From Dugong dugon (lineage: Eukaryota; Chordata; Mammalia; Sirenia; Dugongidae), in NCBI GenBank assembly GCA_030035585.1, contig CM057471.1, positions 98,792,819 to 98,856,818 on the forward strand: a stretch of DNA of 64,000 bases, given 5' to 3'. The position numbers and the translations under genes are program-made. This document shows, piece by piece, positions 41,090 to 52,685 of the stretch. The notes under the pieces were generated by a model. The model was given only the letters and a program-made list of their open reading frames with translations, ran no database searches and was not told the DNA's origin. Each line of letters opens with the position of its first letter. The stretch's first letter is position 1.

Positions 41090-41240
41090 GGATAAGGAAA
41101 CTAATGTTCTGATTTCAGCCCTATAACCTTGGGTAAGGCACTTACCTCCTCCCACCCTCAATTCTCTCATATGTAAAATGAAAATAATACTTATTCTGCC
41201 TAGTTTCCTACCCTCTCCTTGGTGATTGTGAGAAAAACGA
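41090..41240 (+). repeat. MIR, sense
   Basis: 'aaccttgggtaaggcactta' and 'tctcatatgtaaaatgaaaa' match the MIR core ('...ccttgggcaagttactta...', '...catctgtaaaatgg'). Confidence 0.75.
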
Positions 41241-41312
41241 ACAAACAAACCAGAAAAAAAAAAAGAAAATATGGCAATAGTGAACATCAAATCTCTAGAA
41301 AAATGAATTAAG

Positions 41313-41385
41313 TCATTCATTCAGCAAATATTTATTGGATGTGTATCGTGCTCAGACACTGTGCTATGCCCTGAGCTACCAAGTC
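41313..41385 (-). repeat. L2 3' end, antisense
   Basis: 'cattcattcagcaaatattt', 'attggatgtgtatcgtgctc', 'agacactgtgctatgccctg' complement the L2 tail. Confidence 0.75.
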
Positions 41386-41725
41386 TCAACTATGAGGGAA
41401 GAAGTTTCTGGATTGAAACTTTCTTAATTCATCTTATTCAGTAGTTAATAACATAAACTTTGTTTTTTTTTTTTTTTTTTAGGGCTCAGCATTTATAAAC
41501 AGAATTGAATATTTTGTAAAGTTCTAGGTCCCTCATATTATATTTGGCACAGAATGCATGCAGGAGACACAACAACCAAAAATGAGTCAGTGGAGCCCAA
41601 CCTGGGTGGAACACATCAAGGGAAATCCTAGCTGTCAAGAGGATGACACTCCCAAGACAGCAGCAGTTGTTCCTCTGTGTGCAGCAGAAAGGAAACATAT
41701 CCCATGGGAGTTATGCCCTATGTGG
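41386..41725. other. Unannotated intergenic stretch
   Basis: An 18-to-20-T run at 41462-41480. A 108-codon ORF (41558-41884) runs into the next SINE and is not a gene. Confidence 0.5.
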
Positions 41726-42050
41726 TGTTGTTACCTGCCATGTAGTAGGCCCCTGACTCATGGCGAACCCATGCACAGCTGCTCCTGTGCAGTCTCCATG
41801 ATTAGCTATGGATCACACCATTGTGATTCAGAGGGTTTTAACTGGCTGATTTTTAGAAGTAAATCTTCAGGTCTTTCTTCCTGATCTTTCTTAGTCTAGA
41901 AGCTCCAGTGAAACCTGTTCAGCATCATAGCAACACACAAGCCCCACTGACAAATGGGTGATGGTTATGCATGAAGTGCATTGGCCAAGAATCAAACCCA
42001 GGTCTCCCACATGGAAGGCAAGAATTCTACCACTGAACCACAACTGTCCT
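41726..42050 (-). repeat. SINE-C, antisense
   Basis: 'ctcatggcgaacccatgcac', 'tcttcctgatctttcttagt', 'gaagctccagtgaaacctgt' and the tRNA-Gly-like head complement 'caagaattctaccactgaac'. Same order as 40047-40353. Confidence 0.85.
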
Positions 42051-43178
42051 TACATCCTACATATTCCACACCGACTCTGCCTCTTCATGCACAGTGTGCT
42101 CAGATCTGTGATTAGCCAGCTGTAAAATCAAAAGAAATTCTCACATGAAATATATTCGAAACTTTAAAATTAAATCAAATTAACAACAATAATGAAATAG
42201 ATGATGCTTTGCTCAAATTAAATAGAACTAATTCAATTAATTTGAATTTCATTAACATTGAATTTAATTGTGGGAAAATATAATTGCATGGTTTGTGTAT
42301 ATTTCATATTTCTCAGTGTGTTTCTCATTTTTGGATGGCTTTCCAAGATAAAATCTGACACTTCTCTGGTTAGACTGAATTCATATTTACGTAAAAAGAA
42401 ACAAAGAAAGAGAACCGTTAAATTTGAAAGAGCATAGGAACTATGCTATATTCAGGAGTGAAACTATGTCTCAAGGGTCAGGGTTCAATGGTCAAGGGCC
42501 AGGGATCAAAGATCAGGATAGAGGTATCAAGCATTATAATTTATTTATAGCATTTACGCAAAAGTAAAAGGGAGAAAGGCTTAGAGTTCACAATATTTTT
42601 GGAGTCCGAGCAACAGGGCCTTGTTATGAAATGAAGTGGTCCTTCTGGTCCTACCTAGTAACTTGCTCTCCATGAGCAAGCCTCAGGCAGACACACTGTC
42701 ACAGAAGGCCATCTGGAACGAACTGTGTTACATGCAGGCTCCGTAGATTCATGAGTCGTAAATCTAAGTCTTTAAAGTAAGTCATTTCCCTTTGAACCAT
42801 TTCAACCAGGCTCCCTGCCTCAGACATGCACAAAATAGGCTTTGCTCATGCATTTCAAATCTGTTCATTCTGTCCCATGCTGTGCCAGGTGATGTGAGCG
42901 ATACCAAAAAAACACAGATGTGACCCCCAACTGCAGAAGTACTATGGTGCTGCAGGAAAATTAACTAAGATGTTTATCTGAGTTTACTGTCTCTGTTTTC
43001 CTTTCCCTCAGCCCTTCCTAGATTTAACCTCTTTCGACTCAAGGGAAGTTTGTGGCAGAGCAGAAAACTGAAGCTTCTTGAAGTAAGTCCAGCTCATCCG
43101 ACTTTTGTAAAAGCCTAAATTGATTGAAGAAATTGTTTTGCGTGCCCCTGATCCAAAGGATTCAAAGGGGTGTTGCAA
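42051..43178. other. Unannotated AT-rich stretch with short internal repeat
   Basis: 42472-42520 has an imperfect twofold repeat of 'tcaagggtcagggttcaatg' / 'tcaagggccagggatcaaag'. 42219-42290 is very AT-rich with a near-palindrome around 'attcaattaatttgaat'. No gene seen. Confidence 0.5.
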
Positions 43179-43465
43179 CCAGAACGTTCTTTAGAAGCAA
43201 AGATAGTGAGACTTCAGCTTGCTTACTTTGGAGACGTCATCAGGGAAGACCAGTCTCTAGAAAAGAACATTATGTTTGGTAAAGTAGAAAAGGACATCAG
43301 CAAAAATGAGGGAAACTCAATGACATAGATTCACACAGTAGCCTCAACAACGGGCTCACACATAACAACCATCATGAAGACGGCGCAGGACCTGGCAAGA
43401 TTTTGTTCTGTTGTACATGAGGTCTCCATGAGTCAGAGCCGACCCAACAGCAACTAACAACACAA
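43179..43465 (+). repeat. RTE LINE 3'-end fragment
   Basis: 'cgttctttagaagcaaagat', 'gtagaaaaggacatcagcaa', 'gaagacggcgcaggacctgg', 'gtctccatgagtcagagccg' and 'acagcaactaacaac': sense RTE C-terminus and tail, 5' truncated. Confidence 0.88.
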
Positions 43466-43825
43466 TGACAATCTTTCAAGGCAAAAAGAGAGAAGCAGAG
43501 ATTTCCTCTGCACAGGGAGTAGATCAAGATGCAGAGTTCTTAGAGAAACAGGGACCTACAGGCCCTGTTCCCTGAAACACCCTGGTAAGTTTGCAAGGTC
43601 TCCAAGGAAATGACAGCAGTGGGCTTGTAGGGAGGCTGGCACCCAGGCACTGGGGACACCAGCCTCGGCAGAGATCCCATGTCTGATGCACAGCCCCAAA
43701 GCAGAGCGCTGCAAGGTCAACAGTATCACAGGGATTATGATGAATGGGAAATTAAGGAACTTTCTCTCCTCTGAATTCTAAACACAAGGCTTTCAGATTT
43801 TTAAGCAAATCTAATGAGAGCAAGG
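43466..43825. other. Unannotated intergenic stretch
   Basis: Nothing recognised. Confidence 0.45.
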
Positions 43826-43920
43826 AATCTCTAGTAACGCACTTGGCTGTTAACTGAAAGTTTAGCAGAAGTGCCTTGGAAGAAAGACTTGGCAATCTAC
43901 TTCTGAAAAATCAGCCATCG
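43826..43920 (+). repeat. SINE-B 5' half
   Basis: 'gtaacgcacttggctgttaa', 'gccttggaagaaagacttgg' and 'ttctgaaaaatcagccatcg'. It stops where an antisense SINE begins. Confidence 0.75.
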
Positions 43921-44072
43921 TCAGAGTAGAACTGTGTTCCACAGAGTTTTCAAGGCTGCAATCTTTCAGAAGCGGATTGCCAGGACTGTCTTCCAAAGAA
44001 TCTTTGGATGGGTTTGAAGAGCCAGCGTTTTCAGCTAGTAGTTGTGGGCATAACTGTGCCACCTGGGACTCT
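43921..44072 (-). repeat. SINE-A2-like, antisense
   Basis: 'gtcagagtagaactgtgttc', 'gctgcaatctttcagaagcg', 'ataactgtgccacctgggac'. It meets the sense SINE-B tail to tail, probably by insertion or recombination in the shared 'ctctgac' region. Confidence 0.7.
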
Positions 44073-44135
44073 GCCTGGCACGTAGAAGGAGTTTACTAAA
44101 CACTTGATAAATGAATTTCATGAATGAATGATTGA
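44073..44135 (+). repeat. L2 3' end
   Basis: 'gcctggcacgtagaaggagt' and 'aacacttgataaatgaattt' match the L2 tail. Confidence 0.7.
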
Positions 44136-45995
44136 CAAGAGCCTGGAATTCTGTCTTACGTGATGAAAGCTCTTTAGAGAGTCAGGGAGAGAGAAAGCCA
44201 TGCCAAGCGGGGTAAACACCACTTTTCCAAATCACCGTGCAAAATAGAGATTTGCATGAGCGAATATTGCTTGACACAATTCCAAAATGGGCTCTGTGGA
44301 TCCTTGCTTGCCCTCTTCTTCAAAGCCCTGATCACTTGCATGAAGCAAAAGAAACTCTTTCTCTTTGTTTCTAGAATGCTGATAGACTCCATTAGCACAA
44401 GTAGTATTTTAGGTAAAATAAAGAAGGATAAGCCAAGGTAAGTACCTAGACTAATGATAACAGATCCGTATGTTTAGCATGGACTTATAGTTTGGTTGTC
44501 CTTAAGCGTGTAACTGCTCATTATGTCCTCATTCAAGAGTTTCAAAGGATTCCCAGGTGAATTACAATGATTAAAAATAATGCAAAGCAAAAAGCTTTTG
44601 GGAGTTTCTCTCCAAACAAAAGGACTCTTCTCAGGAGATAGCAGCTCAGCTCTAATATTTATGTGAAATAATCTAAGACAAGAGGAAATCTACTCTAGGG
44701 ATTTTTTAGGATACATAAATACATGGGAGTCTGAACTCAAGAAGACTCACCTTTAAATAAAACTATAAGGCAATGTAACAACTTATTTCACAAATCCTGA
44801 CAAGAAAGTGGTCTTATTTCTGTTTTACTTCCGGGACACTGAGTGCCTAAAGGATTTTCCCTAACATAGTAGATCCAAGCCTTCTAAAGCTCACTCCCAA
44901 ACCTGCTGAGAGTTTATATGAGGTCCAAATAAAAAGATTGAAAGAGCAATCATCTGTTTAAGTTCTAGGACAGTCTGCAATTGAAATTAATGTTAGAAAT
45001 GAAAAAAATATATTGCTCATCTTCTGTATGAACTGGAATGACTTGCTTGCTTCTCTAAATGAGAAACCTAACATGTTCACTGGCAGGATTGCTGGGGAGA
45101 TAAGATAAATTGGAATTCCTGAGATGATCAGGGGTACTTATTAGTAGGAACAGCCTGGAGGGAAATGTCTGTTTTATGTCTCCTGGAAATTAAGAAACCA
45201 TTGACAGGAGATTTTGGAATTTGGTAATAAGAAGGCAGCGTGTCCTAATATTCTTGGGCATACAGGTTCATTTATCTGCAAAACAACTAGAGTTATCCAA
45301 ACACCATTCCCTGCCTCTTTAGCTCCTTAATACTTCCTCTTGGGCCATTCTGTCTTCCACAGAGGTACAGTTAAAGGGCCCACTATCCTATTTGTGTCCA
45401 TGGAAGTCATAGTTAGTCTAATCTAAACAATGGTCCCTTCTCAAGATATGCATAAACACCAAGCATTCTTTATGACTGGCAAGGGGAGGGAATGTCGGTA
45501 ATGACAATACTGAGTTATTTTACAGTGACAGTGTATCGTATTGCATTTTCTAGACTTGAGGGTAGTGTCCACCACTGCCCCTTTGGGGATGCCTATTGGG
45601 GTAACTTTGGCAGGGCCCCAAATAAAGACTATGCAAACTTTTTGGTTCTTCCTGAGCATCAGATTCAATCCTCAAAGGCAAAGACTCATTTCACTTACTT
45701 CCGTAAGACTAAGTGCTAAAATTCCAGCATTTTATTGGCCCTGGAGGAGCTAGAGAAGCTATAGAAAGGCCTTTCCTTGCTTGTAGTACCCACTTCAAAA
45801 CCTTGAATGTGAAATCAGGAAATTCAGAAACATTGGATTTAAAGAGATCTCTTGAATTTTCATTAAAATGTGAGTCCTGATAGAAAGATTAACAGCTTTT
45901 ATGTAGAGAAACATCTACTAGGAGGCAGTGAGATGACTTTGCCAGTATTCAGTGAGAATGTCTGGGCTGTGTTGCACATAAATTACCTAACTACA
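44136..45995. other. Unannotated intergenic stretch
   Basis: About 1.9 kb without recognised repeats. ORFs up to 76 codons show no domain or splice-bounded exon. It is the longest repeat-poor stretch after 55.8-57.6 kb. Confidence 0.5.
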
Positions 45996-46062
45996 TGGAG
46001 GCACAAATCTAACGGTGCCACTCTCCTGCTTAAAACCCTTCACTGGTCCCCCAGAGCACAGA
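45996..46062 (+). repeat. L2 fragment
   Basis: 'gtgccactctcctgcttaaa' and 'acccttcactggtcccccag' match the L2 3' coding region. Confidence 0.65.
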
Positions 46063-46064
46063 AG

Positions 46065-46640
46065 CATAGTCATCAGGATTCTGTTAGTTGCAAGGGATAA
46101 AAACTCAACCTAAAAGGGTTTAAGTAAAACGTATGTTTGTTGGCTCACATGGCTGAAAATTCCAGAATATGGGACTGGTTCCAGATGGATCTAGAAGTCT
46201 GAATAATACTGCCAAAAATTTGTCTGTCTCTTGGTGGGGCCTGGAGTGAGGCAAACCAGGTGCCTCAGTCAAACTTTGAGGAGGCCAGGTAGCGCAGGGG
46301 TTGGCTTCACTCTGGCAGGGCCTTGAGAGTGAGTGCCTCCTGACACGACCTCACCTTCTGAAGTTCGCACCTTGGTCACATTGCTCGCCTTACTCTGATC
46401 TAGGCCCTGAGCCGTCTCCATTCCTTAGCTCCTGTTTTTGTGTTAACTGTCTCAGTGGAGCTCTTCCCATACAGTGACCAAAAGCCTACCACAGCTCCAG
46501 GCAGAGATCTACCAGATTAGCAAAGTCGGTCTTACAACCTACTCCCCGCCCCCTGACTCCAAAAAAACATTTTTTTCCAATAGTTCCAGGGGGAAAAAGA
46601 AAATCCCTGGACCTGTGCTCATTGGCTCTGGCTAACGGAG
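46065..46640. repeat. Old interspersed repeat, unclassified, with nested MITE
   Basis: 'ttctgttagttgcaagggat', 'gtttgttggctcacatggct' and, after the MITE, 'ttccaatagttccagggggaa' recall a widespread mammalian repeat with 'tggctcac' and 'aatagttccag' landmarks. I cannot name it. Confidence 0.45.
46232..46411. mobile_element. hAT-like MITE, second copy
   Basis: 'gtggggcctggagtgaggca' at the left and 'gccttactctgatctaggcc' at the right are near inverted repeats, and the middle 'cttgagagtgagtgcctcct' parallels the MITE at 20641. Possible 8-bp duplication 'ctgtctct' (46224-46231) and 'ccgtctcc' (46412-46419), 6 of 8. Confidence 0.6.
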
Positions 46641-47090
46641 CCTGGGTGTGGCAGAGTCTCTCACTGCTATCTGCTCCCCAAACAATTTCCTTTCCCTACT
46701 GGGCACACAGCTAAACTGCATTGCCCAGGTCCTTTGCATCTGCACAGGGCCATGTGAGCAGTTCTGGCCAGCAGAATGTAAGTGGAAGTGAAGCACATCT
46801 CTACCAAGCCTGCTCCTTCTTACTTCCTAGTGATTACCACATCCCCTCCTTCTTCACTCATTGCCTGACTGGACGCAGAGGATCAGCAGGTGACCTGAAA
46901 TCCCCAGAGAGCCCTGAGACCCCAGGGTATGACAAAGCCTGGATCCCTGAGAGACTATTTGGAGAAACCTAGTGGAGCTCCACTTGATAGGAGTGTGTGC
47001 ACTAGGTTTTGTGTAAAAGAGAAACAAGCCACTGTAATTTGGAGACTGCTTGTTACGACAGCTAGTGTTACTTGTCCTGACTAATCCAGT
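46641..47090 (+). repeat. LTR-like or old LINE-end repeat, unclassified
   Basis: 'gttctggccagcagaatgta', 'caagccactgtaatttggag' and the end 'tgttacttgtcctgactaat' recall a common mammalian repeat end. The class is uncertain. Confidence 0.4.
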
Positions 47091-47278
47091 AGGTATATGC
47101 TAATTCCTGAACCCATTACTCTTGCCAGAAAGGATGGAATGTTTTTATTGGAGAGGCATGTGTTATGTGCTCATCTTTGGGGCTGTAAGTTAGATAGAGC
47201 CTGGTCTGAAACCACAAAGACTTAGAGTGGTGAAGGAGAAATCCTCCAAAGGAAAATCAGAATACTGTTACTAGAATG

Positions 47279-47433
47279 GAGTCCTGGTGGTGCAGTGGTT
47301 AAGAACTATGGCTGCTAACCAAAAGGTCAGCAGTTCAAATCCACCAGCCACTCCTTGGAAAACCTATGGGGCAGTTCTACTCTGTCCTGTAGGGTCACTA
47401 TGAGTCAGAATCGACTCAATGGCATTGGGTTTA
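47279..47433 (+). repeat. SINE-A, first of a tandem pair
   Basis: 'gagtcctggtggtgcagtgg' through 'gagtcagaatcgactcaatg' to 'ttgggttt'. A SINE-A2 follows with no gap. Confidence 0.9.
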
Positions 47434-47640
47434 AGGAGCCCTGATAGTGCAGTGGTCAAGTACTTGCCTGCTAACCGAAAGGTTGGCATTTGGACCCGAC
47501 AGCCACTCTGCAGAAGAAAGATGTGACAGTCTGCTTCCATAAAGATTATAGTCTAGGAAACTCTAGGGGGTAGTTCTACTCTGTCCTATAGGGTCACTAT
47601 GCGTCAGAATAGACTTGATAACAGTGGGTTTGGTTTGGGT
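47434..47640 (+). repeat. SINE-A2, second of a tandem pair
   Basis: 'aaggagccctgatagtgcag', extra segment 'agaagaaagatgtgacagtc', 'gattatagtctaggaaactc', tail 'gcgtcagaatagacttgata'. Confidence 0.9.
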
Positions 47641-47792
47641 TTTTCATTATCAGAGTAAGAGACAGGGGATGCTGGACAGACAAGCAAACAAACAAAACCA
47701 AATGTCTGCTGCAGACTTGCACATAACTGTCCAGGCTTTCTCTATGATGTTGTGTTTCAAAATGCCCAACATTTTGAAGTTTCCTTTACATG

Positions 47793-47976
47793 TTAAGAGT
47801 CTCTGGGTGGTGTAAATAGTGAACACACTCAGCTGCTAATTGAAAGGTTGGAGGTTCGAATCCACACAGAGATATCTTGGAAGAAAGCCCTGGTGATCTA
47901 TCTCCAAAAAATCTGCCATTGAAAACCCATGGAGCACAGTTCTAATCTGACACACGTTGGGTCACCATGCTGGCTT
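47793..47976 (+). repeat. SINE-B, 3' end shortened
   Basis: 'gagtctctgggtggtgtaaa' to 'cacacgttgggtcaccatg'. Exact 8-bp duplication 'tttacatg' (47785-47792, 47977-47984). The final RTE-like tail is missing. Confidence 0.85.
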
Positions 47977-47984
47977 TTTACATG

Positions 47985-48345
47985 CTATACAGTTGCTCCC
48001 ATTCGTGTTCTTCCTACCTGACCCTCTGTCTTCCTTTCACTCATTTTCTCTGCCCTCTTCTCCCTTGTACCCCTTTCACCTTCATCTGGAAAATTCCTAT
48101 TAATCCCTTAAAACTCAGTTTAGACAAGCCCTCCTTCAGGAAGTTTCTCTCATATCCAAGTGAGGTTCTGAGCCCTCCTCTTTCTCATATGGGGCTGAGC
48201 ATTTCTCTTTCATTGTCCTTATCTCATTATTTATAAATTATTCAACTGTGAGATCCTCAAAGCAGGGACTGGCCCAGTCACCATTTTGTTTCCAACCCCT
48301 AGCACAGTGCTTGCACATAGTTCAAATGTTCAGATGATTGAAGAA
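47985..48345 (+). repeat. L2 3' region
   Basis: 'atctggaaaattcctattaa', 'ccttaaaactcagtttagac', 'tgagatcctcaaagcaggga' and 'agcacagtgcttgcacatag' follow L2 3' coding and UTR in order. Confidence 0.8.
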
Positions 48346-49368
48346 AGTAATACAGTCCAATTATCTGACTGTTGGCGAAATCCACCTTCTCAGCCCTCAT
48401 ATCACTAAGGAAGCAAGAAAGTTAGTCATCAAAAATGGTCAGTAACCATTTGTTTATTTTACAAATCTTGTGGTATTAATGAATCTAAGGACTAATTTTT
48501 GAATGTGATAAGGTAAGGAGCTTGGAATTTATTTCATATAGGAGGTACTATGATAACTTAGTTATATCAGAAATTTACCTGTATTATTCATGTGTGTGTA
48601 TGTGTGTGTGTGTTTGGGAAAACCAAAATAAAGAAAATATTTTAAAGCAAAAACTACACTGTGGTTGCAGAATTTGTTTTTCACCTTTATTTTCCCTCCC
48701 TTTTCCACTGCTTGGGGTCCTTAGAAGACAAGTAGCCAACATATGGCTGATATGAGGATAAAACTGTAAGCAATGTCTTGGATTTTATTGTGATTTTTTT
48801 TTCTCTCTCTCTTAAGTAAAGATAATGTCTTCATTGTCTAGTTGAGACAGAAACTCCCCACCTCCCTATTAAAAAAAAGAAAAAAAAAACCTACCCTGAC
48901 CAGGAGGGTTCTGAGGCCTCCATTGATAGCACACAATGGCCTGTTCTTATAGGACATTTCATGGCCATTAAGTAGTCACTGAGAGCTAATATGATGATAT
49001 TTGCAAGATGGGAAAGAGAACCTGAGGGTTCATCACCCAAACCCAGGCCCAGGAGGAGACTTGGTTTTAAGCAGGGATCACTAAATAGCAGGCTGGGCTG
49101 AGAGATGCCAAGTTTGTATGTCAACGATAAGAAAAAGACAAAACTTTAAAGGAAATATTTCACAGCATCTTTCAACTTAGGGGAGGAAGGGGAAGGGAGG
49201 GAGGGTAGGTGAGTGCTGTCCTGAGCAAGAGCCAGTGCACAAGTTGGCTTTGCCCTCTGATCGCAGGCCTCCTGCCCTGGGCCATAGGTGACACCATTTC
49301 CCATTGTGTACAGGTGATGTATGCTAGGTAGGTAGGTTATGCTGAGCTGCATTTGTTCAACTTCTTAC
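48346..49368. other. Unannotated stretch with (GT)n
   Basis: (TG)n at 48591-48616; otherwise nothing recognised. Confidence 0.5.
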
Positions 49369-49376
49369 CTGGAAAA

Positions 49377-49590
49377 GGCGCCCCTGGGTGGTGCAAATGG
49401 TTAACAGTCTTGCTTGCTAACCAAAATGTTGGAGGTTCGAATCCACCCAAGGCATCTTAGAAGAAAGCTTTGACAATCTACTTCTGAAAAATCAGCCATT
49501 GAAAGGCCTATGGAGCACAGTTCTACTCTGACACACATGGGGGTCACCATGAGTCAGAGTCAATTCGAAGCCAACTGGTGTGTGTATTGA
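49377..49590 (+). repeat. SINE-B, complete
   Basis: 'cccctgggtggtgcaaatgg', 'ttggaggttcgaatccaccc', body 'aatctacttctgaaaaatca', tail 'gtcagagtcaattcgaagcc'. Duplication 'ctggaaaa' (49369-49376, 49591-49598). Confidence 0.9.
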
Positions 49591-49598
49591 CTGGAAAA

Positions 49599-50451
49599 AT
49601 ACAGCTGTCACTTCCGGTAGCCTTACCTGCTGCTCGTTCATTGTGGTGGGCAAAATAACAGACCCCCAAAATATCCACAACTCAAGCATAATCACATTTT
49701 ACCTTCCATACAGGGTGTGGGGAGGATGAAATAAGATGACCGGTAAAAGCACCGAGAAACTTACTCATCAGGAAAAATCAGTGTGGCCAGTATGTCAAGT
49801 TTTTGTCTTTATTTGACTGGTCTTTTTTTTTTTTTTTAATAAAAAACTTGGACAAAATTGCCGTGTGTATGGTAACGCATAATAAATTATCTAGGAAGAA
49901 TTTGCTAATCCTACTATTGCAATCAAACGATTCCTCCAGATGGATGTGGAACCAAGAGGCTGATCCAATATTGGCTGTGCCAAATGAAGAAATGGAAATA
50001 GATGTGAAAGGTGGGAACTCTGAATGGAAAACTTTTCCTTTTCCTTACTTTCCAATCTGGAGTCTGCTCAGAAGTGTTAGGCAGCCTTCAGATTCCACAG
50101 TGGGAGAGCAGGGTTTCAAATGGAAAAAATTATTTTAAGTGCCAAGAGCCTCTCGTTTCTAACTAGGATAATATTTTGTTTTTTCTTTCTTGAATTCTTT
50201 GACTTCTTCCTCTCCTTTGCTGAACAATTTTCCAACCATTTTATTAGTATTTATCTGTTGTAGTGGACACATTTTCTTTTGGGTTTTTTACAGACTTCTG
50301 TGGGCATGTGAAGTAAAGTCAAATCTTGTATTTTGTAAAAGTTTATCAATACATTCCAAAAAGTGGAGTGGTAGGGAGAGGAAAGAACAGGCCACATGGT
50401 TAACCCTAACCATTTCCTTCCTTTGGTGCATTTGTTCTTAGTAAACCAAAA
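49599..50451. other. Unannotated intergenic stretch
   Basis: A 15-T run at about 49824. A 111-codon ORF (49803-50138) has no domain and starts in that low-complexity tract. Not a gene. Confidence 0.5.
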
Positions 50452-50657
50452 AACCAAACCCATTGCATTGAGTCAATTCTGACTCATGACGACACCGTGT
50501 GTTACAGAGTAGAATTGTTCCTTAGGGTTTTCTTAGCTATAATCTTTACAGAAGCAGATTACCAGGCCTTTTTTCCATGGTGCTGTTGGGTGAGTCTGAA
50601 CCACCAACTTTTAGTTTAGTAGTCGAGCGCAAATCATTTGTGCCACCCAGAGACCTC
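50452..50657 (-). repeat. SINE-A2/B intermediate, antisense
   Basis: 'attgagtcaattctgactca', 'agctataatctttacagaag', 'gattaccaggccttttttcc' and 'gtgccacccagagacctc'. It combines the SINE-A2 middle with a tRNA-Asn-like head. Confidence 0.8.
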
Positions 50658-50763
50658 AAAAAAAGGAGCAGGTTATTCATGAACGTCTGCTTTCAGGGTT
50701 TGATTTTCAGGTATTTTTCTTTCCTGAATTTAGCATTTATGTGTTCATTTTCCCAGTTGTGCT

Positions 50764-50815
50764 AAACCAAAAATAAAAAAACTTGTTGCCATCGAGTCGA
50801 TTCCAACTCATGGTT
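50764..50815 (-). repeat. SINE tail fragment
   Basis: 'gttgccatcgagtcgattcc' after an A-rich start. Only the RTE-like 3' tail remains. Confidence 0.75.
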
Positions 50816-51228
50816 GTGTTAAAACCTTAAGGAAAGAGTAACATCACACTGGAGTTTTTGAGGTTGTACCTACTTTGTGTAGGTGCCTCACTACTGTGTT
50901 TTATGGGATAATTAATGCAGGAAAATATTATATATTTATTAGACTTCAGATTAACTGGCCTCAAACAAAAGGGGATTATTGGATAAATATAAGAAAAATA
51001 GGGAGTCTTTAGTCTTAAGGTTAGCGTTAGTGTTCAGCTCACAAGATTGATGCACTGAGAACAAAAACCCAAGCCATACTCATTCCTGGGAACGTGGGAG
51101 AAGGCCTCCTTCTTCTCTTCCTCTCTGATTTGTGACAATTTGTAACTTCATGTGGGAAATCACCTGGATCCAATGGTGGCCTTTAAGTACACCACCTGGC
51201 AATCTCCTCCAGTGGTCACAGAACAATT
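50816..51228. other. Unannotated intergenic stretch
   Basis: Nothing recognised. Confidence 0.45.
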
Positions 51229-52175
51229 TGTTGTTATTGTTCTTGTTAGTTGCTGTCAAGTTGGCTGACTCATAGTGACACCATGTATAACAGAATGAAA
51301 CAATGTCCAGCCCTGTGCAATCTTCACAATAGTAGGTATGTTTGAACCCATCGTTGCAGCCACTGTGCCAATCCGTCTGGTTGAAAGTCTTCCTCTTTTT
51401 CACTGACCCTCTACTTTACCAAGTATGATATCCTTCTCCAGGGATTAGTCCCTCCTGAGAGCATGTCCAAAGTATGTCAGACGTATTCTCACCATCCTTG
51501 CTTCTAAGGAGCACTCTGGCTGTACTTCTTCCAAGACAGATTTGTTCATTCTTCTGGCAGTCCATGGTATGTATATTCAGTATTCTTCGCCAACACCATA
51601 ATTCAAAGGTGTCAACTCTTCTTTGGTTTTCCTTTTTCATTGTTCAGCTTTCAAATGCATATGAGGTGATTGAAAATACTTGGCCTGGGTCAGGTACACC
51701 TAAGTCATCAGAGTAACATGCTTGCTTTTTAACACATAAAAGAGGTCTTTTGCAGCAGATTCGCCCAATGCAATATGTCGTTGATTTCTTGACTCTGCTT
51801 CCCTGGGCTTGGATTGTTGATCCAAATATAATGAAATCTTTGACAATTTTAATCTTTTCTCTGTTTATCATGATGTTGCTTATTGGTTCAGTTCTGAGAA
51901 TTTTCATTTTCTTAATATTGAGGTGTAATCTATACCAAGGGCTGTAGGTTTAATCTTCATCAGTAAGTGCTTCAAGTTATCTTCACTTTCAGCAAGGAAG
52001 GTTGTGTCATCTATATACAGGAGGTTGATAACGAGTCTTCCTCCAATCCTGATGACACATTCTTCTTCATAGAGTCCAACTTCTTGGATTATTTGCTCAG
52101 CATACAGATTGAGTAAGTATGGTGAAATGATACAAACCTGCTGGACACCTTTTCTGATTTTAAACCATGCAGATC
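51229..52175 (-). mobile_element. RTE LINE 3' part, antisense, 5' truncated
   Basis: About 950 bp from the (GTT)n tail through RTE C-terminal coding to the RT palm. Minus-strand pieces include 'RRVDTFELWCWRRILNI', 'MDCQKNEQICLGRSTARVLL' (51416-51640) and 'MKILRTEPISNIMINREKIK' (51644-51907). Beyond 51950 the complement of the RT motif C zone is seen ('ctgtatatagatgacac' type). The frames are broken. Confidence 0.85.
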
Positions 52176-52685
52176 ATTGTAACCTCTTTGAACCATATTA
52201 TTTATTAAATCGGTTTAAAACACATGACCAAAAGCAAGGGAAAAGAGATGGGGTGAGAAATTAAGACACTTACATTAATAGATGAAAGGACTACACTCCC
52301 AGAATCCTCTGTTACGTAATGTTCATATAGTTTGTTGCTTTCTCTTTGCTGTATCAGCCTTTCCACTGACAACAAGGCTATGAGGACCAAGCTGAGGCTT
52401 GAGCAAGATGACCCAACAGATGGAAGGGGCCTAGAGCCAACAATACATGCTTGCTCTATTGGAGAGATGCAAGCTGTAGCTTGCCATTAGCCTGATAAAC
52501 AGGTTTGAATTTTATCTGCCTTTCATGGGAAGAGGACATGTGGGAACAGAATAGATGTTACTAACGGGTGACTGATGTGAGACCTCATGAATATCAAATG
52601 TCACGTGTGCCTCATGTATATATAGTATGTCATGAATATTTAGAGCCTTATATATCTCGTAAATATTTGGTGCCTATCCATCTTC
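52176..52685. other. Unannotated intergenic stretch
   Basis: Nothing recognised. Confidence 0.5.

Noticed and set aside
42870-42935. Possible antisense L2 tail
   Set aside because: 'catgctgtgccaggtgatgt' only faintly recalls the L2 end; not called.
49803-50138. 111-codon plus-strand ORF
   Set aside because: Begins in a T run and shows no domain; likely chance.
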